Source: Candidatus Gastranaerophilales bacterium
Lineage (GTDB): Bacteria > Cyanobacteriota > Vampirovibrionia > Gastranaerophilales > Gastranaerophilaceae
Length of the DNA: 64,000 bases
Direction of reading: 5' to 3'
NCBI GenBank assembly: GCA_028693235.1
Contig: JAQUVW010000002.1
Coordinates: 317,298-381,297, forward strand
Made by a program: the position numbers and the translations under genes. This document shows, piece after piece, positions 35,767-44,479 of the stretch (within the stretch, counting starts at the first letter, position 1; every line of letters begins with the position of its first letter). The notes beneath the pieces were generated by a model. It was given only the letters and a program-made list of their open reading frames with translations. It searched no databases and was not told the origin of the DNA.

Positions 35767-36669
35767 ATGAACTTCTTCAAAAAATCCGAAAATAATGATA
35801 GGTTAGTCCAAAATTTACAAAACACAATTTTAGAAAATCAAGAGCAACTTGCACGTTACATTAATAAATTTCTTCAAAATGAAGAAAAATGGAAACAAAT
35901 TAATTATTTAGTTAAAAATATAAATTCTACTCTTGAAATTTCGGAATTGACTGATGTAATAAGTACTCAACTCGAAAAATTGGTTGGCTCGGAGTTGTGT
36001 AGTATATATGGACTTAACGAAGATAAGCATATTTTAGAACGTAAATATGTTAATGCTCCTATATCCAATGAATGTGTTCAATATATTGATGATTATGTTT
36101 TTGAGAAGAACAAAGAAATAAAATGTTATATTAATTCTGATTTAGAATCTCAAAGAATAAATATGAGAGAATTTATAAAAAACGGTTTAAATTCTTCTTA
36201 TGTTGTTGAACCCATTTATACGGAAAATAGCTTGTCCGCCGTTATTTTCTTATATAAAAAAGGCAATTGGGCTAATGAAGAAGAAAAAAATATTTTACAG
36301 TTGGTTGTTGAAAATATTTCAATGTCTTTGCGAAATTCTAAATTATATGAAAAATTAAAGCAAGCAAATAAGAACCAAGTTGAGTTTATTGCAGGGCTTT
36401 CTCATGAATTTAAAACTCCGTTGAATACAATAATTGGATTTTCTGAATTGCTCCAAAATTCATCGCAGCTTAATCAATCTGAAATAGATAAATATGCTCA
36501 AAACATTTATAATTGTTCAAAGCATTTGCTTAGATTAATGATTGATATCCAAGACGCCTCTATTGCAGAGTCGGGGAATATTAATCTGAATTTTGAAAAA
36601 TTTAATACCAAAACCATTATAAATGATATAGTTGACGAGTTTGAAAGCCTAATGACAAAAAAAGTTTAA
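35767..36669 (+). CDS. Histidine kinase, N-terminal part (GAF and HisKA), ends at a frameshift site
   Basis: A 300-residue open frame: short coiled segment, GAF-like sensor domain (about 45-190), then a HisKA domain with the H-box GLSHEFKTPLNT (His213). It has no membrane segment, so it is a cytoplasmic sensor. The frame ends MTKKV-TAA right after the heptamer A-AAA-AAA; the missing catalytic domain continues in the -1 frame from the next feature. Either a one-base deletion in the A tract (mutation or sequencing error) or slippage joins the two. Weak ribosome site. Confidence 0.75.
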   Translation: MNFFKKSENNDRLVQNLQNTILENQEQLARYINKFLQNEEKWKQINYLVKNINSTLEISELTDVISTQLEKLVGSELCSIYGLNEDKHILERKYVNAPISNECVQYIDDYVFEKNKEIKCYINSDLESQRINMREFIKNGLNSSYVVEPIYTENSLSAVIFLYKKGNWANEEEKNILQLVVENISMSLRNSKLYEKLKQANKNQVEFIAGLSHEFKTPLNTIIGFSELLQNSSQLNQSEIDKYAQNIYNCSKHLLRLMIDIQDASIAESGNINLNFEKFNTKTIINDIVDEFESLMTKKV

Positions 36670-36671
36670 GA

Positions 36672-37064
36672 TTGGAACTTAAATTAATCGATATTTTGAT
36701 AAATGCAGATTCAAAACGGTTTATGCAAGTAATATATAATCTATTAAGTAATTCAACAAAGTTCTCCGATATAGGTGGAGTTATAAAAGTCATAACATAT
36801 TTAGACGGAAACAATTTTGTATTTGAGATAAATAATCATGGTCGTTGTATTGATGCAAAACACAAAAATAGTCTATTTAAGTTGTTTTATCAATGTTCTC
36901 CTTCGCCCAGAGAAAATTATGAGGGTGCGGGGATAGGGTTAGCATTGTGCAAAAAGATTGTTATGATGCACGGTGGAAACATTGATTTTTCTTCCTGCAA
37001 AGAAGATGGCACGACATTTATATTCAATCTTCCTATTAATACTCATAACGTAGTGATAAAATAA
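36672..37064 (+). CDS. Histidine kinase, C-terminal ATPase part in the -1 frame
   Basis: 130 residues continuing the kinase above: N-box RFMQVIYNLLSNSTKFSD and G2 box EGAGIGLALCKK are well kept, and the end TTFIFNLP is typical of HATPase_c. The G1 box, normally D-x-G-x-G-I, reads NHGRCI, so the Asp that holds adenine is Asn and a Gly is Cys; ATP binding is likely weakened. The apparent TTG start is only where the frame is opened by convention; it should be read with the upstream part as one gene of about 430 residues. A dying gene or a pseudokinase. Confidence 0.7.
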   Translation: MELKLIDILINADSKRFMQVIYNLLSNSTKFSDIGGVIKVITYLDGNNFVFEINNHGRCIDAKHKNSLFKLFYQCSPSPRENYEGAGIGLALCKKIVMMHGGNIDFSSCKEDGTTFIFNLPINTHNVVIK

Positions 37065-37223
37065 AAATTAGCAAAATAAAATGCGACCGTAAGCCGCATA
37101 AGTCAAGAAAGGAATGGTTAGACTATTAATTTATAGTCATTATTACATATATTTGGATACTATGCAAATCTGTGAATAAATGTTAACATGTAGTATCTTG
37201 TAATCAATAATAAAGGAATTGCG

Positions 37224-38036
37224 ATGAAAATTGGTATTGTAGCATTGGGGCTTATCGGTGGCTCTCTCTTAAAAGCTTTGTATAAATATAATATTGAAAT
37301 GACTGTGGTTACAAGAAATAATGAATCTCTTGATAAAGCAAAAAAATATGCAGATATTGTTTCTTCTGATTATGAAGTTTTGAAAAATTGTAATATCGTT
37401 TTTGTTTGCACTCCCATTTCTAAAACCTTGGAAACATTAGACTTGCTTGAAAATATTTTGCCTAAATCTGCTATCGTCTGTGATGTTGCCAGTGTCAAAG
37501 AGTTTGTTATGGCAAAAACAAGACCTTATAAATTTATCGGTACTCATCCGATGGCAGGCACTGAACATTCCGGCTTTGAATATTCTTTTGATGGTCTGTT
37601 TGAGGGTGCTAAATGGGTTATCACTCCACAAAAAAATGTTTCGCAAGATGATATTGCCGAATTGAGAAAAATAATTGAACTTACAGGGGCAAATATTATT
37701 GAAGCTGATGCAAAATCTCATGACGAGGCAGTTGCATTGATTAGTCATATGCCAATGCTCGTTGCTCAATCTATATTTAAAGCCGCAGAAGGTAATGAAC
37801 TTGCACTTAAACTTGCTGCGAGTGGATTTAGGGATACTACAAGGCTCGCTATGTCGAATGCTCAAATGGCACAAGATATGATGAATTTTAACGGGAATAA
37901 TATTCAAAAAGCCTGTGAAAAAATGGTCGTATCTTTGAACCAACTCAATAATGATAACTATAAATTCTTGATTGAAAAAATAAAAACCGCACGAGAAAAA
38001 ATGTATTCCCCTGAGGGGAAAAATATCATAGAATAA
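37224..38036 (+). CDS. tyrA: Prephenate/arogenate dehydrogenase
   Basis: A 270-residue TyrA: oxidative decarboxylation of prephenate or arogenate in tyrosine synthesis. N-terminal NAD(P) fold IGIVALGLIGGSLLKAL, FVCTPIS, DVASVKEFV and the substrate-binding THPMAGTEHSGF; the C-terminal helical domain has HMPMLVAQ and ASGFRDTTRLA. No ACT domain. Ribosome site AAGGA. Monocistronic. Cyanobacterial-type enzymes prefer arogenate and NADP; that cannot be told here. Confidence 0.94.
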   Translation: MKIGIVALGLIGGSLLKALYKYNIEMTVVTRNNESLDKAKKYADIVSSDYEVLKNCNIVFVCTPISKTLETLDLLENILPKSAIVCDVASVKEFVMAKTRPYKFIGTHPMAGTEHSGFEYSFDGLFEGAKWVITPQKNVSQDDIAELRKIIELTGANIIEADAKSHDEAVALISHMPMLVAQSIFKAAEGNELALKLAASGFRDTTRLAMSNAQMAQDMMNFNGNNIQKACEKMVVSLNQLNNDNYKFLIEKIKTAREKMYSPEGKNIIE

Positions 38037-38132
38037 AGACGTGATATGATTTAATATAACCACAAGCTATTAAGGCTTGCGGTCAGACATAAAAGTTCCA
38101 TTATCTCATAAATTTGCATAATGAAAATGACA

Positions 38133-39203
38133 TTATTTATTTTTTTCAAAAGCTTCTTTAATTGATTTGTTGTAATCAGGCTTTAAAACGCCGACTTCAG
38201 TGATTATACCTGCGATAAGCTCATGAGGCGTAACATCAAATCCGGGGTTTATAATGTTGACATCTTTTGCACAAATCCAGTCACCATTAATATGTGTAAC
38301 CTCTTCATGTGAGCGTTCTTCAATTGGTATTTCAGCTCCTGATTTTATGTTTGTATCAATTGTTGACAATGGAGCAGCAATGTAAAAAGGCACATTATGG
38401 TATTTTGCAGCGATTGCAACTGTGTAAGTGCCTATTTTGTTGGCAGTATCGCCGTTTGCGGCAATTCTGTCTGCTCCGACTACAACCATGTTAATCATTC
38501 CTTTGCTCATAAAATAAGAGCACATTCCGTCAGTGATTAAGGTTGTTGGAATGCCGTCCATCGTGAGTTCCCATGTGGTAAGTCTGGCTCCTTGTTGACG
38601 TGGGCGAGTTTCGTCTGCGAAAACTTTTATTGTTTTATCTTTTGCGTAGGCGGAACGAATTACGCCAAGAGCTGTTCCGTAACCTACTGTTGCCAAGGCC
38701 CCTGCGTTGCAATGGGTCAAAATTGTTGCACCTTTAGGCACCAATTGTGCTCCATAGTCACCCATTTTTTTGTTGATTTCAATGTCTTCATTTTCAAGTT
38801 TAATCCCATGTTCGACAAGTGCTTTAATCAAATTCTTAACGTTGTTTTCTCGTTCGGATAAATCTTTTACAAATGCCATTTGTTTATCTACCGCCCAAGC
38901 TAAATTTACTGCTGTCGGACGTGAGCTTTTTAAATAATCAGCTTTTTTTTGCAATTCTTCTATAAATACAGAAGGGCACTCAATCGATGTGCCTAATTCT
39001 TGAGCAGCTAATGCCACCCCGTGAGCACCTGCTATTCCTATTGCCGGAGCTCCTCTGACAATCATATCTTTTATTGCAACATACATTTCTTCTACTGTTT
39101 TTATATCAACAAGTTTAAATTCTTTAGGTAAAATGGTTTGGTCAATCATTCTTGAAACGCCGTCAATCCATTCAATTGTTTTTATTTTTGATTCAAATGT
39201 CAT
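38133..39203 (-). CDS. mtnA: Methylthioribose-1-phosphate isomerase
   Basis: A 356-residue enzyme of the methionine salvage pathway (or of a related sugar-phosphate route). Family marks: IVRGAPAIGIAGAHGVALAA, RPTAVNLAWAVD, catalytic Cys in THCNAGALATVGYGTALG, and Asp in VVGADRIAANGDTANKIGTY. Ribosome site AAGGA. No other mtn genes are visible nearby. It might instead be an eIF2B-like relative but the catalytic residues favour MtnA. Confidence 0.93.
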   Translation of the reverse strand: MTFESKIKTIEWIDGVSRMIDQTILPKEFKLVDIKTVEEMYVAIKDMIVRGAPAIGIAGAHGVALAAQELGTSIECPSVFIEELQKKADYLKSSRPTAVNLAWAVDKQMAFVKDLSERENNVKNLIKALVEHGIKLENEDIEINKKMGDYGAQLVPKGATILTHCNAGALATVGYGTALGVIRSAYAKDKTIKVFADETRPRQQGARLTTWELTMDGIPTTLITDGMCSYFMSKGMINMVVVGADRIAANGDTANKIGTYTVAIAAKYHNVPFYIAAPLSTIDTNIKSGAEIPIEERSHEEVTHINGDWICAKDVNIINPGFDVTPHELIAGIITEVGVLKPDYNKSIKEAFEKNK

Positions 39204-39219
39204 TTTTAATCCTTAATCT

Positions 39220-39711
39220 TTAATTATCTATGTGAAAAGTTTCGTTTGTGTCTTCTCTATTTAAAATTTGGTCGTAGAAATAAACTGTAGCCAATCCTCC
39301 GAATGAATTCATCAATCCGCTTAAAATTCCTACGAAAATAATCATCATTATTAAAACTAAAAAACCGCCGATACCGTTTAAAAACCAAATCCCAATGCTT
39401 GAATACCAAACAAGTTTGTGGAACCACAAATGGTTAATAAAAGCGATAATTGAAGCCAACGGAATCATAGAGCAACAAAATCCTATACAAGAAACGAAGC
39501 CGATTATTGCTCCATATATAGCACCATCTCTAGTGGTTAATAATCCTATTTTGTTCTGTTTTTTAAGATAAACAATGACAGCTGTTGCAGATAAGAACAT
39601 TAAAGCTAAAAATGATAAAGTTCCAATCCAGGGCAAAATAGCGATTATTCCCAATGCAAGCCCAAATATAGCACCGAGCAAACTCATTTCTTTTAAAATA
39701 TTTATATTCAT
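39220..39711 (-). CDS. Small polytopic membrane protein, unknown function
   Basis: A 163-residue protein with about four to five hydrophobic helices and a hydrophilic C-terminus. The Gly/Ala-rich first helices (SLLGAIFGLALGIIAILPW, then AIYGAIIGFVSCIGFC) suggest helix packing. No family recognised. Ribosome site AAGGAG. It lies between ruvC (10 bases upstream) and mtnA in the same direction and may share their transcript. Confidence 0.7.
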   Translation of the reverse strand: MNINILKEMSLLGAIFGLALGIIAILPWIGTLSFLALMFLSATAVIVYLKKQNKIGLLTTRDGAIYGAIIGFVSCIGFCCSMIPLASIIAFINHLWFHKLVWYSSIGIWFLNGIGGFLVLIMMIIFVGILSGLMNSFGGLATVYFYDQILNREDTNETFHIDN

Positions 39712-39721
39712 ATTTTCTCCT

Positions 39722-40198
39722 TTATATGGAAATACAACTTCTTGCGTGGCATAAAGCTATTGCGATTGAATCCAAAGTATCGTCAAGTTTTGGTAACGTT
39801 TCATACTCAATGGATTTTTCAACCATTATGGCTACTTCTTCTTTAGAGGCTCTCCCGTATCCTGTCATTACTTGTTTCACGACCATTGGAGTATATTCGT
39901 ACATCGGAACTTCATATTTTTCAAGCTCCATAAGAATAACGCCTCGGGCTTCAGCTACAGGAATAATGGTTTTTTGATTTTTGAAAAAGAACAACTTTTC
40001 GACGCTTGCAACATCAGGGTGATATTTTTCGATTAAAGTCGCCATATCTGCTCCGATTTCAGCGAGTCTTTTTGAGTCAGAATCCCCCTTGTCAGTTTGG
40101 ATTGAACCAGATGCGACAAGAATATTTGTGTCATTTTCTATATCAACTATTGAGTACCCCACGATTGCCATTCCGGGGTCTATTCCCATAATTCTCAT
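39722..40198 (-). CDS. ruvC: Holliday junction resolvase RuvC
   Basis: A 158-residue endonuclease that cuts Holliday junctions with RuvAB. Active-site acids are in place: GIDPGM near the N-terminus, VEKLFFFKN, and the C-terminal DDTLDSIAIALCH; VKQVMTGYGRASKEEV is typical. No ribosome site; TATAAT lies exactly 6 bases before the ATG at 40198, suggesting a leaderless transcript. Confidence 0.95.
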   Translation of the reverse strand: MRIMGIDPGMAIVGYSIVDIENDTNILVASGSIQTDKGDSDSKRLAEIGADMATLIEKYHPDVASVEKLFFFKNQKTIIPVAEARGVILMELEKYEVPMYEYTPMVVKQVMTGYGRASKEEVAIMVEKSIEYETLPKLDDTLDSIAIALCHARSCISI

Positions 40199-40204
40199 TT
40201 TATA

Positions 40205-40210
40205 ATTATA
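40205..40210 (-). promoter_or_regulatory. -10 box 6 bases before the ruvC ATG
   Basis: TATAAT on the minus strand followed by TATAAA and the ATG. The surroundings are AT-rich, so chance occurrence is possible. Confidence 0.4.
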
Positions 40211-40384
40211 ATATGAGTTTTTAACTATTCCAATTAATTACAAAATTTAATGATTTTTTTGCCAAATTTTTTAGATATATCGTCTATTTTTATATCGATG
40301 ATATGCGTTTGTCTTTTAATGGTGATTACTCAGAACTTTTTGATGCGATAAAAACTTTTAAACCTTAGTATAAAAAATAATACT

Positions 40385-40415
40385 AAAAAAGACGACACCC
40401 AAAAGTGTCGTCTTT
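40385..40415 (-). terminator. Intrinsic terminator of fusA
   Basis: Perfect 11-bp stem (40388-40398 with 40405-40415), loop of 6, T run on the minus strand; lies 26 bases after the fusA stop. Confidence 0.93.
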
Positions 40416-40440
40416 GAATTTATTGAATTCAGTTTCAAAA

Positions 40441-42525
40441 CTATGCAGTAGCACCTGATTTTGAAATGATTTCTGTTTCGATAGTTGATGGAACTTGTTC
40501 GTAGCATTTGAATTCCATTGAGAAAGTTCCTCTACCTTGAGTTTTTGAACGGATGTCTGTTGCATAACCAAACATTTCAGCCAAAGGAACGATAGCCTTG
40601 ATTTTTTGAATTCCTGTGCCTTCAATGATTTCCATACCTTCAACACGTCCACGTCTTGAAGAAATATCACCGATAATATCACCTGTATTTTCTTCAGGAA
40701 CTTCGATTTCAACTTTCATCATAGGTTCAAGAATGCAAGGTTTAGCTTTCTTAACGCCGTCTTTAACAGCCATAGAACCAGCGATTTTGAACGCCATTTC
40801 AGAAGAGTCGACATCGTGGTAAGAACCATCGTACAAGGTAACTTTAACGTCTATCATTGGGAATCCTGCTAGGATACCACCTTCAAGAGCTTCTTCCATA
40901 CCTTTTCTTGCCGGTTCGATATATTCTTTAGGAATAGCACCACCGACGATTTTGTTCTCGAATACGAAACCTGCATTTTCTTCAGCTGGAGCGATTTGAA
41001 TTTTAACGTGACCGTATTGACCTTTACCACCTGATTGACGGACAAATTTAGAGTCTTGGTCAGCGTTGCCTCTGATAGTTTCACGGTAAGCAACTTGTGG
41101 TTTACCAACGTTAGCATCTACTTTGAATTCTCTAAGCAAACGGTCAACGATAATATCTAAGTGAAGTTCGCCCATACCTGCGATGATAGTTTGACCTGTT
41201 TCAGCATCAGATTTAACTCTGAAAGAAGGATCTTCTTCTGCAAGTTTTTGAAGAGCGATACCCATTTTATCTTGGTCAGCTTTTGTTTTTGGTTCAATAG
41301 CAACTTCGATAACAGGTTCTGGGAAAGTCATTCTTTCAAGTACGATTGGTGATTTTTCATCACTCAATGTATCACCGGTTGTGGTGTCTTTCAAACCAAC
41401 AGCCGCACAAATATCGCCTGCGTGAACTTCTGTAATTTCATTTCTTTGGTCAGCGTACATTTGAACAAGTCTTGAGATACGTTCTTTCTTGCCGTTAGTA
41501 GCGTTTAGAACGTAAGAACCAGCAGTAAGTACACCTGAGTAAACTCTCATAAATGTTAAACGACCTACGTAAGGGTCAGTCATAACTTTGAATGCAAGAG
41601 CTGCAAATGGTTCTGTATCAGAAGAATGTCTTTCAACTTTAGAACCATCTTCAAGTTCACCTTCGATAGCTTTAACATCAACAGGAGAAGGCATAAAGTC
41701 AATAACCGCATTTAGCAATAGTTGGACACCTTTGTTTTTGAAAGCAGTACCGCAAGTAACAGGTACAATTTTGTTTTCACAAACAGCTTTTCTCAAAGCA
41801 GTTTTTAATTCTTCAACAGTAGGTTCTTCACCTTCTAAGAATTTCATCATTAAATCATCATCAAGTTCAGAAATTTTTTCAATCATTTCTGCTCTGTATT
41901 TTTTAGCTTCTTCAAGCATATCAGCAGGTACTTCTTCTTCTTTGATGTCAGTTCCCAAATCATTTGTGTAGATTTCAGCTTTCATAGTCATAAGGTCAAT
42001 TAAGCCTGAGAATTTATCTTCAGCACCGATAGGAAGTTGGATAGGAACTGCGTTTGCACCTAATCTGTTTTTGATTTGGTCAACTACACGGAAGAAGTTT
42101 GCACCGGTTCTATCCATTTTGTTTACGAATACCATACGAGGAACTTCGTATCTGTTAGCTTGTCTCCAAACTGTTTCAGATTGAGATTGAACGCCACCAA
42201 CTGCACAGAAAACAGCAACAACGCCATCTAATACACGTAAAGAACGTTCAACTTCGATTGTAAAGTCAACGTGCCCGGGGGTGTCGATGATATTGACTTG
42301 GTGACCGTTCCAATAAGCTGTAACAGCAGCAGATTGAATTGTGATGCCACGTTCACGTTCTTGATCCATGAAGTCGGTTACGGCAGCACCGTCGTGAACT
42401 TCACCGATTTTATGTGTTTTACCTGTGTAAAAGAGAATACGTTCTGTAGTAGTGGTTTTGCCCGCATCAATGTGAGCGGCAATACCAATGTTTCTAACTT
42501 TCTCTAATGGAGTTTGTCTTGCCAT
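40441..42525 (-). CDS. fusA: Translation elongation factor G
   Basis: A 694-residue GTPase that drives ribosomal translocation. G1 AHIDAGKTT, switch and [12 protein letters not shown]3 DTPGHVDF, G4 NKMD and the domain IV/V blocks ([18 protein letters not shown]) are all canonical. Ribosome site AAGGA. It stands alone with its own terminator; rpsL, rpsG and tuf, its usual str-operon partners, are not next to it. Confidence 0.98.
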   Translation of the reverse strand: MARQTPLEKVRNIGIAAHIDAGKTTTTERILFYTGKTHKIGEVHDGAAVTDFMDQERERGITIQSAAVTAYWNGHQVNIIDTPGHVDFTIEVERSLRVLDGVVAVFCAVGGVQSQSETVWRQANRYEVPRMVFVNKMDRTGANFFRVVDQIKNRLGANAVPIQLPIGAEDKFSGLIDLMTMKAEIYTNDLGTDIKEEEVPADMLEEAKKYRAEMIEKISELDDDLMMKFLEGEEPTVEELKTALRKAVCENKIVPVTCGTAFKNKGVQLLLNAVIDFMPSPVDVKAIEGELEDGSKVERHSSDTEPFAALAFKVMTDPYVGRLTFMRVYSGVLTAGSYVLNATNGKKERISRLVQMYADQRNEITEVHAGDICAAVGLKDTTTGDTLSDEKSPIVLERMTFPEPVIEVAIEPKTKADQDKMGIALQKLAEEDPSFRVKSDAETGQTIIAGMGELHLDIIVDRLLREFKVDANVGKPQVAYRETIRGNADQDSKFVRQSGGKGQYGHVKIQIAPAEENAGFVFENKIVGGAIPKEYIEPARKGMEEALEGGILAGFPMIDVKVTLYDGSYHDVDSSEMAFKIAGSMAVKDGVKKAKPCILEPMMKVEIEVPEENTGDIIGDISSRRGRVEGMEIIEGTGIQKIKAIVPLAEMFGYATDIRSKTQGRGTFSMEFKCYEQVPSTIETEIISKSGATA

Positions 42526-42690
42526 TTCTTGTTTTCCTTTATTTTAAACTACTAAATTATTATAGCAAAATGCCATTGTACAAACATTCTTGCATAAAAA
42601 CAGAAAATTTTAAACAAATTTTTACATGATGTTATATTGTATAAATAATATGTTATTATTAAGCGGTAAGATTATGTTTTAGAGGTTTAT

Positions 42691-43974
42691 ATGAAAAAAA
42701 TATTTATATCAGACATAAAGGATTTTGAAGGTAAGGAAATTTCGCTTCAAGGGTGGCTTTATAATAAACGTTCAAGCGGGAAATTGCATTTTTTGCAATT
42801 AAGAGATGGTACAGGCGAAATTCAAGCTGTTGTTTTTAAGGGTAATGTTGCACCTGAGGTGTTTGAACTTGCTGATAAAATAACTCAAGAATCTTCTATT
42901 GAGGTGGTTGGAACTGTTAAAAAACATGACCGTTCAAAAATTGGATTTGAAATTGACGCTACTGATGTGAAAGTCATTGGTGATTCATTGGATTATCCTA
43001 TCACGCCGAAGGAACACGGCACTCACTTTTTGATGGAACACCGTCATTTGTGGCTTCGTTCTTTGAAGCAAAAAGCTATTTTGAAAATTCGTCACAGAAT
43101 TATAAAATCAGTGCGTGATTTTTTTGATATGAAAGGTTTTACGCTGGTTGATGCTCCCATTTTTACCCCGAATGCTTGCGAGGGGTCAACAAATCTATTT
43201 GAAGTCGATTATTTTGACGAAAAAGCGTATTTGTCACAATCAGGGCAGCTTTATATGGAAGCTGCAGCTATGGCTGTTGGTAAGGCATATTGTTTTGGTC
43301 CGACTTTTAGGGCTGAAAAATCAAAAACACGTCGCCATTTGACGGAATTTTGGATGGTTGAGCCTGAAGTCGCATTTGCTGACATTTATGACAATATGGA
43401 TTTGGCTGAAGAATTTGTTGAATATATTGTTCAAAACGTTGTTGAGCATAATAGGGCTGAGCTTGAGACTTTAGAAAGAGATATTTCTAAATTAGAAAAC
43501 ATCAAACGTCCTTTCCCGAGAGTTTCTTATGATGAAGCGATTGAAATTCTTCATAAAAAAGGTAATGATACCCCCTGGGGCGAAGATTTTGGCGGAGATG
43601 AAGAAACTCTTATCGGTGAAGAATTTGATAAGCCTGTTATGATTCACCACTATCCGATGTCAGTAAAGGCGTTTTATATGAAACAAGATGGCGACAAGGC
43701 TGCTTGCGTTGATATGATTGCACCGGAAGGCTATGGTGAAATGATAGGCGGTGGCGAAAGGGAAAGTGATATAAATAAACTCAAAGCAAAAATCAAAGAA
43801 CAAGGTCTTTCAGAAGAAGTTTTTGATTGGTATCTCGATTTGAGAAAATACGGCTCCGTTCCCCATGCAGGTTTTGGCTTGGGTATAGAAAGAACAGTTG
43901 CTTGGATTTGTGGATTGCATCATGTTAGAGAAACAATTCCGTTCCCTCGTTTGATGGATAGACTAAGACCGTAA
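42691..43974 (+). CDS. asnS: Asparaginyl-tRNA synthetase
   Basis: A 427-residue class IIb aminoacyl-tRNA synthetase. N-terminal OB fold ([23 protein letters not shown]), motif 2 [27 protein letters not shown] and motif 3 [16 protein letters not shown] are present; the C-terminus ends RLMDRLRP. The sequence features fit AsnRS rather than AspRS. Ribosome site AGAGG. Divergent from fusA; own terminator. Confidence 0.95.
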   Translation: MKKIFISDIKDFEGKEISLQGWLYNKRSSGKLHFLQLRDGTGEIQAVVFKGNVAPEVFELADKITQESSIEVVGTVKKHDRSKIGFEIDATDVKVIGDSLDYPITPKEHGTHFLMEHRHLWLRSLKQKAILKIRHRIIKSVRDFFDMKGFTLVDAPIFTPNACEGSTNLFEVDYFDEKAYLSQSGQLYMEAAAMAVGKAYCFGPTFRAEKSKTRRHLTEFWMVEPEVAFADIYDNMDLAEEFVEYIVQNVVEHNRAELETLERDISKLENIKRPFPRVSYDEAIEILHKKGNDTPWGEDFGGDEETLIGEEFDKPVMIHHYPMSVKAFYMKQDGDKAACVDMIAPEGYGEMIGGGERESDINKLKAKIKEQGLSEEVFDWYLDLRKYGSVPHAGFGLGIERTVAWICGLHHVRETIPFPRLMDRLRP

Positions 43975-43993
43975 AGAACATATATATAGATTT

Positions 43994-44018
43994 AAGAGCG
44001 TCGTTGGACGCTCTTTTT
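43994..44018 (+). terminator. Intrinsic terminator of asnS
   Basis: AAGAGCGTC (43994-44002) pairs with GACGCTCTT (44007-44015) around GTTG, followed by T. Confidence 0.93.
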
Positions 44019-44033
44019 GTTGTTATTATGCCA

Positions 44034-44120
44034 GTTAGGCTGAAATCCAACCTAAAAAGCCGCTATTGCCGTATATAGGTTAGGCTAAAGAAGGCAAGAA
44101 AAAAGCCGCTATTTGCGGCC
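44034..44120. repeat. Degenerate 45-base direct repeat with hairpins
   Basis: GTTAGGCT occurs at 44034 and 44079, and AAAAGCCGCTAT at about 44055 and 44101, i.e. two copies of a unit of about 45 bases. The second copy ends in a GCCGC/GCGGC hairpin, and just beyond it ATTTGGA pairs with TCCAAAT. The rest of the gap up to 44251 shows nothing I can name. Confidence 0.5.
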
Positions 44121-44251
44121 ATTATTTGGATTATATTCCAAATCTCCTCCCCTAAGTCATGAGCCTTAACCCATGGCTGTGATTAAAAATTTTGTTATTC
44201 AGGTGCATGAGTCAATAATATCAAATATTCATGCCGCATGAATTGTTTATA

Positions 44252-44479
44252 TTAAAGCACTAATTTTTTAGCTTGTGAAGTCCCCATAGTAATATTTTTT
44301 ATATAGTATTGTGATTTGTTGTGTTCTCGTTCAATTATAGTAACGAATTTGTAGACCACTATGGCGTTACAAAACTTCATATATGTATCAAACTCAAGTA
44401 TGATATTACGCAATTTCTGCTTCCGTATTGGCGTTCCATGTGATATGATACTTTCTGTGGAGTCAACTGAAATATGCAT
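44252..44479 (-). CDS. Hypothetical protein, 75 residues
   Basis: An open frame in a gap of about 500 bases, overlapping the GH57 start by 6 bases on the opposite strand. The translation reads like a small folded protein (KFCNAIVVYKFVTIIEREHNKSQ...), but there is no ribosome site and no family is recognised. An internal ATG at residue 33 is an alternative start. Listed with low confidence because such a long frame is unlikely by chance in AT-rich DNA. Confidence 0.35.
   Translation of the reverse strand: MHISVDSTESIISHGTPIRKQKLRNIILEFDTYMKFCNAIVVYKFVTIIEREHNKSQYYIKNITMGTSQAKKLVL

Noticed and set aside
38063-38090. Imperfect hairpin after tyrA (CCACAAGC/GCTTGCGG)
   Set aside because: Contains a mismatch and no T run follows; I could not call a terminator.
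40250-40370. Short open frame(s) on the plus strand upstream of ruvC (one 39-residue frame, and another ending SELFDAIKTFKP)
   Set aside because: The second reads like a protein tail but lacks a start and a ribosome site; it may be a gene remnant, but there is too little to support a call.
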